The notes: a model not told the origin generated them from the letters alone. A stretch of DNA of 21,742 nucleotides from a virus (IMGVR_UViG_3300013126_000289:1-21742); one strand, 5' to 3'. Positions 1 to 7,864 are shown, counted from the stretch's first letter. Made by a program: numbers and translations.

Positions 1-966
1 GCTGGCGGAACAACTGGCGGACTGCTGGATACAACCACCCCTGTCACTCCTGTCACGCCTGTCACGCCTGCGCAACCCGTTGTTGGTTCTCCTGAGTGGT
101 GGGACCAGCTGTATGCGCAACAGGCAGCCGCAAATCCTAACATTGCCAGACCCGAAATTCCTTCATGGGCTAACGCTGGGCAAGGGACTGCGCAGGAGTT
201 TCAGACTCCGCAACCTGTTCAGCCGCAGCAGCCTGTTTATGGCTCTCCTGAATGGATCAATCAGGCCATCCTTGCTGCAATGGCTGGCGGTACTGCGATG
301 CCGAACGGAATGGGCGACTTCTCCGCTCCTTCGTGGGCGACTGCTGGTCCGGGTCAGGTTGCCAATTTTCCCGGTGCTGGGGTGGCAAGCGGGGCCTCGC
401 AGCCGACTCCTGACTTGACCGGAGGCAGTGCACAGGGTTCTGGCGCTGCGACTGGTGGAAGCCAATATCCAACGCCAGACACAGGCGGAACAGGGCAGGG
501 CGGTCCCTCGGGTTTGACCACTGAAGAGATGATGGCGCTTCTTGGGGCGGGCGCTGGGGCTTTTATGTTCACTGATCCAAGTATGGGCTCGGGGTGGGCA
601 AATGCGGGGCCTGGAGAAGTCTTGAACTTTTCAGGAACTGGCACTGGAATCAGTGACCCTTTCGCAACCACAACTGGAACGGGCGTCGGCACTGGTCCGG
701 GGATTGGCCCCGGCACCGGGCCAGGTACTGGGCCGGGAACTGGGCCGGGAGATGGCTCGGGATTTGGCGGCGGCCTTGACCTTCTCATGCCGCAACTTCA
801 AGGCCTCCTGACCGGAGGGATGCAGCCGGGAGCGTCTGCTACCTTCGACGAGCCATTAGCCGTCGGGAGCATCATCAAGCCTGGCAAATTCCAGAACATC
901 AAGACGCCTGCCCGAAAGAAAAAGGGTGTGCGTGTGAACATCAGCGGGAGATATCGCAATGCCTGA
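1..966 (+). CDS. Partial Pro/Gly-rich repeat protein, probable virion-associated protein (5' end outside window)
   Basis: Frame 1 is open from the first base, so this is the C-terminal 321 residues of a longer protein. The ATG at 280 is internal. Visible features are a TPV repeat (residues 13-23), two GSPEW boxes (29-33 and 81-85), and three copies of a W-A-x-A-G-x-G-x-x-x-x-F repeat at residues 56-67, 112-123 and 199-210. A low-complexity Gly/Thr/Pro tract follows (about 225-255), built from 12-bp units. The C-terminus is basic (PARKKKGVRV), which could bind DNA. The stop overlaps the next start by 8 bases. I do not recognise the family. Its place at the head of a run of probable ejection proteins suggests a structural role, by inference only. 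Confidence 0.75.
   Translation, partial: AGGTTGGLLDTTTPVTPVTPVTPAQPVVGSPEWWDQLYAQQAAANPNIARPEIPSWANAGQGTAQEFQTPQPVQPQQPVYGSPEWINQAILAAMAGGTAMPNGMGDFSAPSWATAGPGQVANFPGAGVASGASQPTPDLTGGSAQGSGAATGGSQYPTPDTGGTGQGGPSGLTTEEMMALLGAGAGAFMFTDPSMGSGWANAGPGEVLNFSGTGTGISDPFATTTGTGVGTGPGIGPGTGPGTGPGTGPGDGSGFGGGLDLLMPQLQGLLTGGMQPGASATFDEPLAVGSIIKPGKFQNIKTPARKKKGVRVNISGRYRNA
688..759 (+). repeat. Six tandem 12-bp units encoding a Gly-Thr-Gly-Pro tract
   Basis: Consecutive 12-bp units (for example GGTACTGGGCCG at 724 and GGAACTGGGCCG at 736) run from 688 to 759. The first five encode variants of GTGP and the last (GDGS) is diverged. The tract lies within the partial Gly-rich gene and is prone to copy-number change by slippage. 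Confidence 0.75.
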
Positions 967-1885
967 GACATTAACGAGTACAAGCACCACCGCCCCGTGG
1001 GCCACACAAGCCCCGTACCTCACGCAGGGCTTTCAGGCAGCGCAGAATCTTTATCTCCAGCCGCAGGGAACGGGCTTTGCACCGCGTCCGCAGACTTGGT
1101 TTAACGACCCGAGGTTTGCGACTAATCCGCTTGGCCAGTACGCGAGTTCAACCGTTGCGAATCTGACGCCGGAAACAGGGCAGCAGGTTCAGAACATTAT
1201 GAACCTTGCGAATCAGCCGAACATCTTGAATCCGGCAGAGCGATACGCCAGACAAGCAATGTCTGGGCAGTACCTTTCTCCCGAAAGTAATCCCTACCTC
1301 GCCGACATGGTAACCGCCGCCAGTCAAGCAGCGCGTGACCAGTTCCTAACGCAAAATATTCCGGGGCTCTCTTCCAAATTCGGGCTTGCAGGCAGAACCG
1401 GAAGCCCCGGCATGGCGAATGCTTTTAACCAACTCAGCGCAGGCTATGGCCGCGGCATTGCTAACATTGCGACCAAAATGTATGGCACTGCATACGAAAA
1501 CGAGCGCGAACGCCAGCAGGAAATGGCAAGATTTGCGCCTGACCTTCTGCAAGCTCGGGCAGAGATGTACGGCACCGCCCTTGATGCTCAAGACATCCTG
1601 AACGAACAGCGTCAGCGTGAACTGACTGACCGCGTGAATCAGTACAAGTTCGAGCAGCGAGCCCCGAGCGAAGCGCTGGATCGATTCCTTCGGTCAGTGT
1701 CTGGGCAGTTTGGGTCGCAGTCGACGGGCACTGAACAGGTGTTTAAGCCCGAGGCCTGGACTCAGGCAGCGGGAGGGCTTCTCGCCTTGCAGCAAGCCGG
1801 GCTGCTCGGCGGAGGCAACAACGATTCAGGCGGAGTCGTAAGCGGGTTCTTGAATTGGCTCGGAAGAAATTTCCCGGGAAGCTAA
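959..1885 (+). CDS. Probable internal virion or structural protein, family unknown
   Basis: This 308-residue protein begins MPETLTSTSTTAPWATQAPY. The start TT-x-P-W-x-x-Q-x-P-Y-L, followed by a Gln/Asn/Ala-rich helical body, resembles uncharacterised phage proteins found near portal and ejection genes (from memory, not searched). Residues about 200-240 form a charged helical stretch. The C-terminus has a small Gly-rich hydrophobic patch (GLLGGG). The start overlaps the upstream stop by 8 bases; GGGAG about 10 bases upstream is the likely ribosome site. There is no signal peptide. A virion or ejection role is inferred from context. Confidence 0.8.
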   Translation: MPETLTSTSTTAPWATQAPYLTQGFQAAQNLYLQPQGTGFAPRPQTWFNDPRFATNPLGQYASSTVANLTPETGQQVQNIMNLANQPNILNPAERYARQAMSGQYLSPESNPYLADMVTAASQAARDQFLTQNIPGLSSKFGLAGRTGSPGMANAFNQLSAGYGRGIANIATKMYGTAYENERERQQEMARFAPDLLQARAEMYGTALDAQDILNEQRQRELTDRVNQYKFEQRAPSEALDRFLRSVSGQFGSQSTGTEQVFKPEAWTQAAGGLLALQQAGLLGGGNNDSGGVVSGFLNWLGRNFPGS

Positions 1886-1894
1886 GGAAAAAAA

Positions 1895-3028
1895 ATGGCA
1901 ATCACTGACAGAATCAATTCTGGCCTCGAAAGGCTTTCCACAAGCCCGCTGGGCATGGCTGGCCTTGGCCTTCTGATGCAGCCCAGCATGAGTCGAGAGC
2001 CCATCAATCCGTTTCAGTATGCCATACGAGGCATGCAGGCGGGGATTCAGAATAAGGCCGCACAAGAACAGTCTGCGGCCACACAAGAACAGGTCGCTTT
2101 GCGTCGAGCCGAATATCTGCGGAACATCCTGCGATACAACCAAGAGGGGCAAGCCATTGCCGATGCTGCCGCAGAGAAGGAGAGGCAGAACGCTGCTTTC
2201 AGTGATTTCATGGCCTCACTGCCCCCAGAAGAACAGCGCATGGCAGCTGTTATGGGGCCTGAGTATGCAAAGCAGATGATGATGAACCGGAACCAAACTG
2301 GCCGACTCCCAGCCGCGAACATTCAAGAGTATGAAGCCGCAAAGCAGGGCGGGTTTACGGGCTCATTCATGGATTACATGAACTCCAAGATGACTCGCCC
2401 TGTCAGCCCTAATTATCAGGCAATTCCTACGGCCGAAGGAATGCAGTCATTCGATACGAGGACGGGCCGAATAAAACCCATTCAAGGATTGCCTCCGGCT
2501 CAGTATGATCCAGCCTTGCAGGAAGAGCTCGCAGCCAGTAAAGCCGCCGGAACGATGGAAGGCGAGCAAAGAACCGCAGCAAGACTTGACCTTCTTGCTT
2601 ATCTTGATTCCTCGCAAGCAATGATTTCAAAAGTTGCAGAACTGATTAAACATCCCGGAATGCGGGCTGCGGTTGGCGCTCCTTCGCCGAGCAAGGCAAT
2701 GATGTATGTTCCGGGAACGGATGCCGCGAACTTCATGGCCAGACTGAGGGAGGTGCAAGGGGGTCAATTCTTGGAGGCTTTCAAGACTTTGAAAGGCGGC
2801 GGAGCAATTACGCAAACCGAAGGCGAGAAGGCTACGCAAGCAATCTCCCGCATGAGCACTTCGCAAGATGAACAGGAGTTCGTCACGGCAGCCAATGAGT
2901 TTATAGCCGTCGTTCGCAAAGGAATTGAAAGAGCGCAATCTCGGGCTTCTGGAGGGCCTTCTGTGCCCTCTCCTGTAGTGCCCTCTGCGCCTTCTGGGGA
3001 TGTAAATTTTGAGGACCTGCCGGAATGA
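1895..3028 (+). CDS. Probable internal virion protein, family unknown
   Basis: This 377-residue protein starts at an ATG preceded by TAAGGAAAAAAA, a good ribosome site. The N-terminus has a mildly hydrophobic segment (SPLGMAGLGLLM, about residues 17-28). A long Ala/Gln/Glu-rich helical region (about 45-110) is likely coiled coil. The C-terminus is a flexible Ser/Pro/Val linker ending in acidic NFEDLPE. This build, an N-terminal apolar patch followed by long helices, is common in phage ejection proteins, but I do not recognise a named family. Its stop overlaps the next start as ATGA, so it is translationally coupled to the 509-residue protein. Confidence 0.8.
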   Translation: MAITDRINSGLERLSTSPLGMAGLGLLMQPSMSREPINPFQYAIRGMQAGIQNKAAQEQSAATQEQVALRRAEYLRNILRYNQEGQAIADAAAEKERQNAAFSDFMASLPPEEQRMAAVMGPEYAKQMMMNRNQTGRLPAANIQEYEAAKQGGFTGSFMDYMNSKMTRPVSPNYQAIPTAEGMQSFDTRTGRIKPIQGLPPAQYDPALQEELAASKAAGTMEGEQRTAARLDLLAYLDSSQAMISKVAELIKHPGMRAAVGAPSPSKAMMYVPGTDAANFMARLREVQGGQFLEAFKTLKGGGAITQTEGEKATQAISRMSTSQDEQEFVTAANEFIAVVRKGIERAQSRASGGPSVPSPVVPSAPSGDVNFEDLPE

Positions 3029-4554
3029 ACGTCACCATGCCTGATGGGACGGTCATCAGGAATGTTCCTGAGGGAACCACGAAATCACAGTTGCTTGCTA
3101 GATATCAAAAGTATAAGCAGGGGCCGGTGATGCCACCCCCTGAGCCTAGCGCAATGAGTGAGTTCGCCAGAGGCGCAGGGATTGTCGCAAGAGGCGCGCT
3201 TCCCACAATGGCGCTCGGAGCCGCTGGAGGCGCGTTAGCTGGACCTCCGGGCGCTCTTGCGGGCTCCTTGGCTTTGCCTGCCGCGGAGGCTTTGACTGCC
3301 GGCGCAAATGTCGTTTTGCCACAGAGCATGCAAATACCGTCGCCTTCAGGGGCCGTGCAGGGAATGCTTACTCGGGCAGGACTCCCGACGCCATCCTCTC
3401 CGCAGGAACGGGCCTTGCAGATGGCTTCAGAGTCTCTTGCGGGCGCAGGAACGCAAATACCAGCACTCGGGCGCATGGCTACCTCTGCTGCAACCCCAAT
3501 GGGTAGAGCGCTCTCAGAGACGCTATCGCAAGCGCCAGGGCGACAAATTGCAGCAGCGGCCCCCAGCGCGGCAGCAGCGCAAGCGGTCGGAGAAGGTTAC
3601 GACAATCCCTATGCAGGAATGGCTGCCGGGGCTGTTGTAGGCGCTCCGTTCGGGATGGGCGTACGTCAGCCAATGGGGCCGAGTCGAGATGTTCTGCGAG
3701 ACGCTGCGAATCAGTCTTATGAGCGAGCGCGTAGCCTTGGAATTGAGATTAAGCCGGACGCAATGGCTTCGCGGATGAGTGACTTTCAAAAAGCCATGAG
3801 GCAACAAGGCTATGTTACCGGCGTTTATCCTCAAATTGATGCCGCGTTCAACCAGCTTATAGACACCACCAGACCGAAAGATTTTGCTGAACTTTCCGCC
3901 CTTCGCAAAATTATTGCGAGTGGGCAATCCGCAATTGAGCCCGAGACTCGTAGGTTTGCCTCAATCTTGAAAGATGAGTTTGACGATTACGTTTTGAATC
4001 TCCCAAAAGCTGACGTCATTGGAACATCATCCGAGCAGGGCGCTATCGCATGGCAAAACGCTCGAAACCAGTATTCGAGGCTGATGAAGGGCGAAGTGTT
4101 CGAGAGAATGCTCGAAGATGCCAAGCTCGATGTCAGCAAGTTTACGCAGTCAGGCACTGAAAACTCTCTGGCTCAACAGCTTCGCAAACTTTCTCAAAAC
4201 GAAAAAAGGATTCGTCTGTTTACTAAAGACGAGCAGAAAGCGATTAAGAAAGCCTCGCGGGGCGGAACCATGCAAAACATGCTGAAGTTCTACGGAAGGT
4301 TTGCGCCGACCAGTTCTGTTGGCGCGCTCTTCGGCGGCGGGGCTTCAGTATATGAGCCGGGCGTCGGGATTCCGTTTACTTTGGGCGCAATGGGTGCGCG
4401 CGTCGGAGCAACCAATATGCGCGAGAGGTCCGTTGAAAACCTTGCCGACATGATGCGAGCCGGAACGGTTGCGCCTCCGCCGACCAGTGTGGCTCCGTTT
4501 ATCACTGGTGGTCGTGGCGCGTTCACGCCAATTCCGGGGCTTCTTGCTCAGTGA
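3025..4554 (+). CDS. Putative DNA-ejection/internal virion protein
   Basis: This is a 509-residue protein. The N-terminus (MPDGTVIRNVPEGTTKSQLL, residues 5-24) is a short module often seen at the start of phage internal proteins and some tape-measure proteins (family knowledge, from memory). It is followed by a long Ala/Gly-rich apolar stretch (about 58-97) that could enter a membrane, a second Ala-rich helix (about 150-190), a helical middle, and another Gly-rich apolar segment (about 430-465). The pattern of small residues fits a protein that leaves the virion and contacts the host membrane. That role is inferred. The stop overlaps the endolysin GTG start by 4 bases. Confidence 0.78.
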   Translation: MNVTMPDGTVIRNVPEGTTKSQLLARYQKYKQGPVMPPPEPSAMSEFARGAGIVARGALPTMALGAAGGALAGPPGALAGSLALPAAEALTAGANVVLPQSMQIPSPSGAVQGMLTRAGLPTPSSPQERALQMASESLAGAGTQIPALGRMATSAATPMGRALSETLSQAPGRQIAAAAPSAAAAQAVGEGYDNPYAGMAAGAVVGAPFGMGVRQPMGPSRDVLRDAANQSYERARSLGIEIKPDAMASRMSDFQKAMRQQGYVTGVYPQIDAAFNQLIDTTRPKDFAELSALRKIIASGQSAIEPETRRFASILKDEFDDYVLNLPKADVIGTSSEQGAIAWQNARNQYSRLMKGEVFERMLEDAKLDVSKFTQSGTENSLAQQLRKLSQNEKRIRLFTKDEQKAIKKASRGGTMQNMLKFYGRFAPTSSVGALFGGGASVYEPGVGIPFTLGAMGARVGATNMRERSVENLADMMRAGTVAPPPTSVAPFITGGRGAFTPIPGLLAQ

Positions 4555-5078
4555 GCGACTTCTCCAAGGCGCACGCTTTCGTCCAGAAGTGGGAAGGCGG
4601 ATACGTCAATGACCCGGCTGACCGAGGAGGAGAGACCATCTTCGGTATCAGCCGGAAAGCCCATCCACATTGGGTGGGCTGGAAGTTCGTGGACTTTGGA
4701 GATAGAGGTTCCGAGGAACTGAAGATAGCAGCCGAGAAACTATACCGGATGTACTACTGGCAACCGCTGTCGCTGGACCAGTTTCCCTCGCAGAAGCTCG
4801 CTACGATGGTTTATCAGGCCGCTGTGAATTGTGGTACAACTACGGCAGCAAAGTGGCTCCAGACCGCTCTGAATGCGAATGGGGCCAAGCTCAAGGTTGA
4901 CGGAAAAGTGGGGAACCATACCCTGCACGCGATTCACGAAGCCGAAAGGGAAGGCAAGACTTCGGCGATTGTTGAGGACTTCAGGGGCAGTCAGAAGGAC
5001 CATTACTACGCGCTGGCGAGGAACCCAGAGCAGTCCAAGTTTCTGATTGGTTGGCTCAACCGAGTGAACGCGGTGTAG
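4551..5078 (+). CDS. Endolysin, glycoside hydrolase family 108 (N-acetylmuramidase)
   Basis: The 175-residue protein is predicted to cleave the peptidoglycan glycan backbone during lysis. Its N-terminus carries the GH108 signature KWEGGYVNDPADRGGET, with the presumed catalytic Glu at residue 15, and a following IFGISR. The C-terminal half (about 100-165, with KVDGKVGNHT) matches the peptidoglycan-binding domain usually fused in this family. Length is typical. There is no signal peptide or SAR segment, so export should depend on the holin. The start is GTG in a GTGA overlap with the upstream stop; no other early start exists in frame. The next two genes complete a lysis cassette. Confidence 0.93.
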   Translation: MSDFSKAHAFVQKWEGGYVNDPADRGGETIFGISRKAHPHWVGWKFVDFGDRGSEELKIAAEKLYRMYYWQPLSLDQFPSQKLATMVYQAAVNCGTTTAAKWLQTALNANGAKLKVDGKVGNHTLHAIHEAEREGKTSAIVEDFRGSQKDHYYALARNPEQSKFLIGWLNRVNAV

Positions 5079-5080
5079 AG

Positions 5081-5275
5081 ATGCAGAGAGACATTGGTCG
5101 ACATGAGGCCGAAATTGAGTTCTTGCAGAAAGAGATTGTGGAGATGCGTGCAGAGCTGAAGCAAATCACGCGCATTCTCAGTGAAGCTCAGGGCGGATGG
5201 AAAACCCTCTTGCTGGTGGGTGGTGCTGCGGGAACCTTAAGCGCTTTCTTCGTGAAGCACTGGCCATTCAATTGA
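5081..5275 (+). CDS. Small coiled-coil plus C-terminal TM protein, XhlA-like topology; putative lysis accessory
   Basis: This 64-residue protein has an N-terminal heptad-rich helix (about residues 3-40, with EIEFLQKEIVEMRAELKQIT) followed by WKTLLLVGGAAGTLSAFFVK (about 43-62), a single membrane segment. That order matches small phage proteins annotated as XhlA-like or holin-associated. It sits between the endolysin and the 3-TM-type holin, so a role in lysis timing is likely. I chose the ATG at 5081, two bases after the endolysin stop. A TTG at 5051 would add ten residues inside the endolysin gene. No Rz/Rz1 spanin pair was recognised nearby. Confidence 0.75.
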   Translation: MQRDIGRHEAEIEFLQKEIVEMRAELKQITRILSEAQGGWKTLLLVGGAAGTLSAFFVKHWPFN

Positions 5276-5679
5276 TAGCGGACACCATAGCCGCGGTGTT
5301 CGGGAAGGTCTTGGATAAGGCTTTCCCAGATCCAATCCAGAAGGCCCAGGTTGCTGCCGAACTCGAACGCCTGAAGCAAGACGGCGCCTTTCGGGAGCTT
5401 GAGATAGCCATCGGAGCAATTAAGGCTGAGGCTGCGAGTGCGGACCCGTGGACCTCGCGGGCGCGACCTTCGTTCCTGTACGTTTTCTATTTCATCCTGC
5501 TGGGCTTGGTCGTCCTCGCCCCTGTTCTCGGCATCTTCCAACCTGAGGGGATGAAGTCATTCTTCGTGAACGTCCGATACGGCTTTGAGGCTATCCCTGA
5601 AGCCCTGTGGTGGACGTTCTCTGCTGGATATCTTGGATACACAACCGCACGAACTTACGAAAAAGGAAAAGCACAATGA
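5272..5679 (+). CDS. Holin, 3-TM phage holin (GTA_holin_3TM) type
   Basis: The product is predicted to permeabilise the inner membrane at lysis. It begins with an amphipathic helix (IADTIAAVFGKVLDKAFPDP), then a charged helix. After DPWTSRARPS comes a strong membrane segment (LYVFYFILLGLVVLAPVLGI, mid-protein), and a second near the C-terminus (ALWWTFSAGYLGYTT). The tail is basic. This order is typical of the family in proteobacterial phages. The start is uncertain. TTG at 5272 forms a TTGA overlap with the previous stop and gives 135 residues beginning at the family-like helix. ATG at 5197 would give 160 residues but overlap the previous gene by 79 bases and add an atypical Cys/Trp-rich leader. 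Confidence 0.82.
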   Translation: MIADTIAAVFGKVLDKAFPDPIQKAQVAAELERLKQDGAFRELEIAIGAIKAEAASADPWTSRARPSFLYVFYFILLGLVVLAPVLGIFQPEGMKSFFVNVRYGFEAIPEALWWTFSAGYLGYTTARTYEKGKAQ

Positions 5680-5909
5680 TGGGACTCCTCGACCCACGCC
5701 TGATGGCGTTTCTTCAGCAGCGCGGGGTTCAGATGCCCCCGAGGAACATGGGCGCTCCCCAGATGCCACGAGTTAATCGACCAATGCCTCAGCCGAAGGG
5801 TATGGTCACGAATCCGGGCTTCCCGAGTTCCGGAACCTTCTTCCCTGCGCGGCCTAACATGCAGGTAAACCTTCGCGCAATGCCTCCAGTCGGCTATGGG
5901 CCTCGGTAA
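5676..5909 (+). CDS. Small Pro/Met-rich protein of unknown function
   Basis: This 77-residue protein starts MMGLLDPRLMAF and is then rich in Pro, Met, Arg and Asn (RVNRPMPQPKGM, PPVGYGPR at the end). It is likely disordered. AAAAGGAAAAGC just upstream of the ATG is a strong ribosome site, so this start is preferred over an ATG at 5607 inside the holin gene. It overlaps the holin stop as ATGA and ends one base into the next gene (TAATG). Its first residues, MGLLD, also begin the downstream ART-domain protein. The function is unknown; a virion-associated role is possible. Confidence 0.72.
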   Translation: MMGLLDPRLMAFLQQRGVQMPPRNMGAPQMPRVNRPMPQPKGMVTNPGFPSSGTFFPARPNMQVNLRAMPPVGYGPR

Positions 5910-6967
5910 TGGGCCTGCTTGACCTTGCGCGAGGGGCTCTTAGGGGAACCACTGCCGACTATCTTGGCGGCCCCGTAGACGCTTACAACACCGCTATTGG
6001 CCTGCTGGCTCCAGAGGCTTCTGGGAACATATACGCCGCCACGATCAGGCAGGCATTGCCTGAGCCTATCCAAACAGGCACGAGCGACTGGTGGGCGCAG
6101 AAGATGGGGTTACCGCAAGGTCAAGGCATGATGTACGAAACTGGTAGGATGATAGCGCCAAGCCCGCGTGGGCTATTGACTGCCGCAAGGAATGTTCCGA
6201 TTCAGGAACTGATTACTTACCACGGCACACCGCACCGCTTTCCTGCCACGGAAGCCAACCCGCTTGGTGAGTTTGACGCTAGCAAAATTGGGAGTGGTGA
6301 GGGAGCTCAGGCGTATGGGCATGGAATTTATTTAGCGGAAAATCCAGAAACAGCAATAAATTACTCAAAAGAAATCCCGTATAAAGACTTTCAGAAAAAA
6401 GTTTCTGAAGTTTACAGCCAGTATAATTCGCCAGACGAGGCAGTGGCTGCGTTGAAAGAAGCTGGTTTGTCAGACGCTCAAATGCAGGTGATGAAAGCTC
6501 TGGAAAAAGACGATTGGCTTGGATTTGATTACCCTCATCAAGCATTACGGGCAGCGCTGAAAGAGCCTCAGAATTTTGATTTAAGTTCTGAAACAAAATC
6601 AGCTTTGCAAGAAATGTCGTCTGTGTACAAAGTCGACCTCCCCGACGAAATGATCGACCGCATGCTGGATTGGGATAAACCGCTGAGTGAGCAGCCAGCA
6701 GTTTTTAAAGAGTTGATGAAAATTACGGATTTAACAGGCACGGCGGGATTTTTGGCAAAAAGCCCAGAAAAAACAACTTTTGGCAAACTTTATAATGCTT
6801 TAAAAAATCAGAACTCGCAAAGTGATGTGAGCGAGTATTTTAGAAAAGGCGGCATCCCCGGCATCAAATACCTCGACCAAGGTAGCCGTAACGCCGGCAA
6901 AGGCACTCGAAACTTCGTCGTGTTTCCAGGCGAAGAGAAGAAAGTAAAGATTCTGAAGCGTGACTGA
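5909..6967 (+). CDS. ART-PolyVal-type (PARP-like) ADP-ribosyltransferase domain protein
   Basis: The 352-residue protein has an N-terminal extension (1-100) with no domain I can name. The ART core follows: YHGTPHRF (104-111), GEGAQAYGHGIYLAENPETA (130-149), and C-terminal RNFVVF (334-339). The HGT box and GIYLAENP box correspond to the His and Tyr of the H-Y-[EDQ] class of ADP-ribosyltransferases; PARPs have HG and GIYFAD boxes. The position matching the PARP catalytic Glu is Asn335, so poly-ADP-ribosylation is unlikely and mono-transfer or another chemistry is possible. Related ART-PolyVal domains occur in phage polyvalent proteins thought to be injected with DNA (established family idea). 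Bases about 6300-6850 are clearly AT-richer than the flanks, suggesting separate acquisition of the domain interior. Confidence 0.82.
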   Translation: MGLLDLARGALRGTTADYLGGPVDAYNTAIGLLAPEASGNIYAATIRQALPEPIQTGTSDWWAQKMGLPQGQGMMYETGRMIAPSPRGLLTAARNVPIQELITYHGTPHRFPATEANPLGEFDASKIGSGEGAQAYGHGIYLAENPETAINYSKEIPYKDFQKKVSEVYSQYNSPDEAVAALKEAGLSDAQMQVMKALEKDDWLGFDYPHQALRAALKEPQNFDLSSETKSALQEMSSVYKVDLPDEMIDRMLDWDKPLSEQPAVFKELMKITDLTGTAGFLAKSPEKTTFGKLYNALKNQNSQSDVSEYFRKGGIPGIKYLDQGSRNAGKGTRNFVVFPGEEKKVKILKRD

Positions 6968-7139
6968 CGTTATCAACATCAACGAGCGCCGAAAGAAAAA
7001 GACCATCGGCGCTTATGGCTGCGGAGAGTGCGGCGGTGATGTCTGGAATCTCTGGACCGACCATAGAGTCACCTGCGCACAGTGTGGCGCTATGGCCGAG
7101 AATGTCCTCGTGAGCGAGACGCTACCAGTCGGGGCTTAG
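6960..7139 (+). CDS. Small zinc-ribbon protein (59 aa)
   Basis: GTG at 6960 overlaps the ART gene stop (GTGACTGA). The product starts VTDVININERRKKK and then carries two CxxC knuckles: CGEC at about residues 24-27 and CAQC at about 42-45, separated by an aromatic WNLWTDHRVT stretch. This is the layout of a single zinc ribbon. The cluster RRKKK before it suggests nucleic-acid binding. It is the last gene of the rightward late block and its 3' end overlaps, tail to tail, the last gene of the leftward early operon by 18 bases. The function is unknown. Confidence 0.7.
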   Translation: MTDVININERRKKKTIGAYGCGECGGDVWNLWTDHRVTCAQCGAMAENVLVSETLPVGA

Positions 7140-7529
7140 TCTTTCCGCCCACTGCGGGTTCGAGAAACCCAGCTTGTCAGCAAAAGGCTGCGGAATGAAG
7201 TACCGCACGCGGTGGTCATACACCTCGCCCTTGTCGGTCAGGACGTAGGTCGCAACGCGGGCCTTCTTCCGGTCATCAGGATTCTTGGTGTTCGGGTTGC
7301 CTCGCCAATTGGCCCATGGGTCCGGCGGCGCATTCGACACCGACCAGAGTTTCATCGTCAGGGCTGCGTGCAGCTTGGCACACTCCCAGGCCTCTTCGTC
7401 GGCTTTCTTGGAAGTCGGGAAGCGGGTGTTCGGTGTAACAGGCCCGCCGACCATCTTGGCCAACATAGAGCGGTAGATGGTCTGGTAAAAGTATTTCGTG
7501 TTCTTCTGAAGTTGGGTTATTGCAATCAT
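7122..7529 (-). CDS. Hypothetical protein at the distal end of the early operon
   Basis: The 135-residue protein has no domain I recognise. It is rich in Pro, Trp and Lys (for example PPDPWANWRGNPNTKNPDDR) and ends in HRVRYFIPQPF...AERLSPDW. The start is preceded by AAGGAAAACC on the - strand, a good ribosome site. It is the last gene of the leftward transcription unit and converges with the zinc-ribbon gene. There is no signal peptide or TM segment. It is likely cytoplasmic, expressed with the recombination genes. Confidence 0.75.
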   Translation of the reverse strand: MIAITQLQKNTKYFYQTIYRSMLAKMVGGPVTPNTRFPTSKKADEEAWECAKLHAALTMKLWSVSNAPPDPWANWRGNPNTKNPDDRKKARVATYVLTDKGEVYDHRVRYFIPQPFADKLGFSNPQWAERLSPDW

Positions 7530-7541
7530 GGTTTTCCTTTC

Positions 7542-7745
7542 TTAAACGCTACGCCACGTCATATAGTTCGCTGCATTCCATGCCGTGGAGTAGCTCACCG
7601 CAAGGTTAAGCACTCGAATCGCGCAGGACAGGCAAACACCGATTTCGTTTAGTTCTCGCAGCCTGACCACGAGCTCCTTCGTCAACTTGGGATGCGGGTT
7701 TCCGCGCTTGCGGATGATTTTGGCATTACCCCTCAAGTATTCCAT
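7542..7745 (-). CDS. Small HTH-containing protein
   Basis: From the chosen ATG (GAGGG ribosome site 5-6 bases upstream) the product is 67 residues: MEYLRGNAKIIRKRGNPHPK, then LTKELVVRLRELNEIGVCLS, then CAIRVLNLAVSYSTAWNAAN. The last part reads like the 'T-x-E-x-V-x-x-I-R-x-L ... G ... A-R-x-x-x-V-S-x-S-T-x-W' helix-turn-helix that accompanies phage HNH and resolvase-type proteins (family knowledge). A basic N-terminal arm supports DNA binding. A start at 7787 would extend it into the upstream gene. Its start lies inside the 43-residue gene upstream, giving a 13-base overlap. Confidence 0.68.
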   Translation of the reverse strand: MEYLRGNAKIIRKRGNPHPKLTKELVVRLRELNEIGVCLSCAIRVLNLAVSYSTAWNAANYMTWRSV

Positions 7746-7864
7746 AACGCCCTCACCCGCTCCCATTGTTTGCGGTCGCAATCCCACCCCAGCGGCTTAA
7801 AAATAGAATTTCCCTCTTGCCGCGCTTTGTCCCACAAGATATGCACGCGGCGCTCATTGCTCAC
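7733..7864 (-). CDS. 43-aa small protein, translationally coupled to MazG gene
   Basis: GTG at 7864 overlaps the MazG stop as GTGA. The product begins VSNERRVHILWDKARQEG and ends WDCDRKQWERVRALWNT. Trp and charged residues are spaced as in an amphipathic helix, with no low complexity. GGGAGA just upstream serves as the ribosome site. It fills the gap between MazG and the HTH gene, overlapping the first by 4 bases and the second by 13, exactly the packing seen throughout this operon. The function is unknown. Confidence 0.6.
   Translation of the reverse strand: MSNERRVHILWDKARQEGNSIFKPLGWDCDRKQWERVRALWNT

Noticed and set aside
354-788. 144-codon frame on the - strand rich in Pro
   Set aside because: It is the mirror of the Gly/Thr/Pro tandem repeat of the + strand gene and has no ribosome site.
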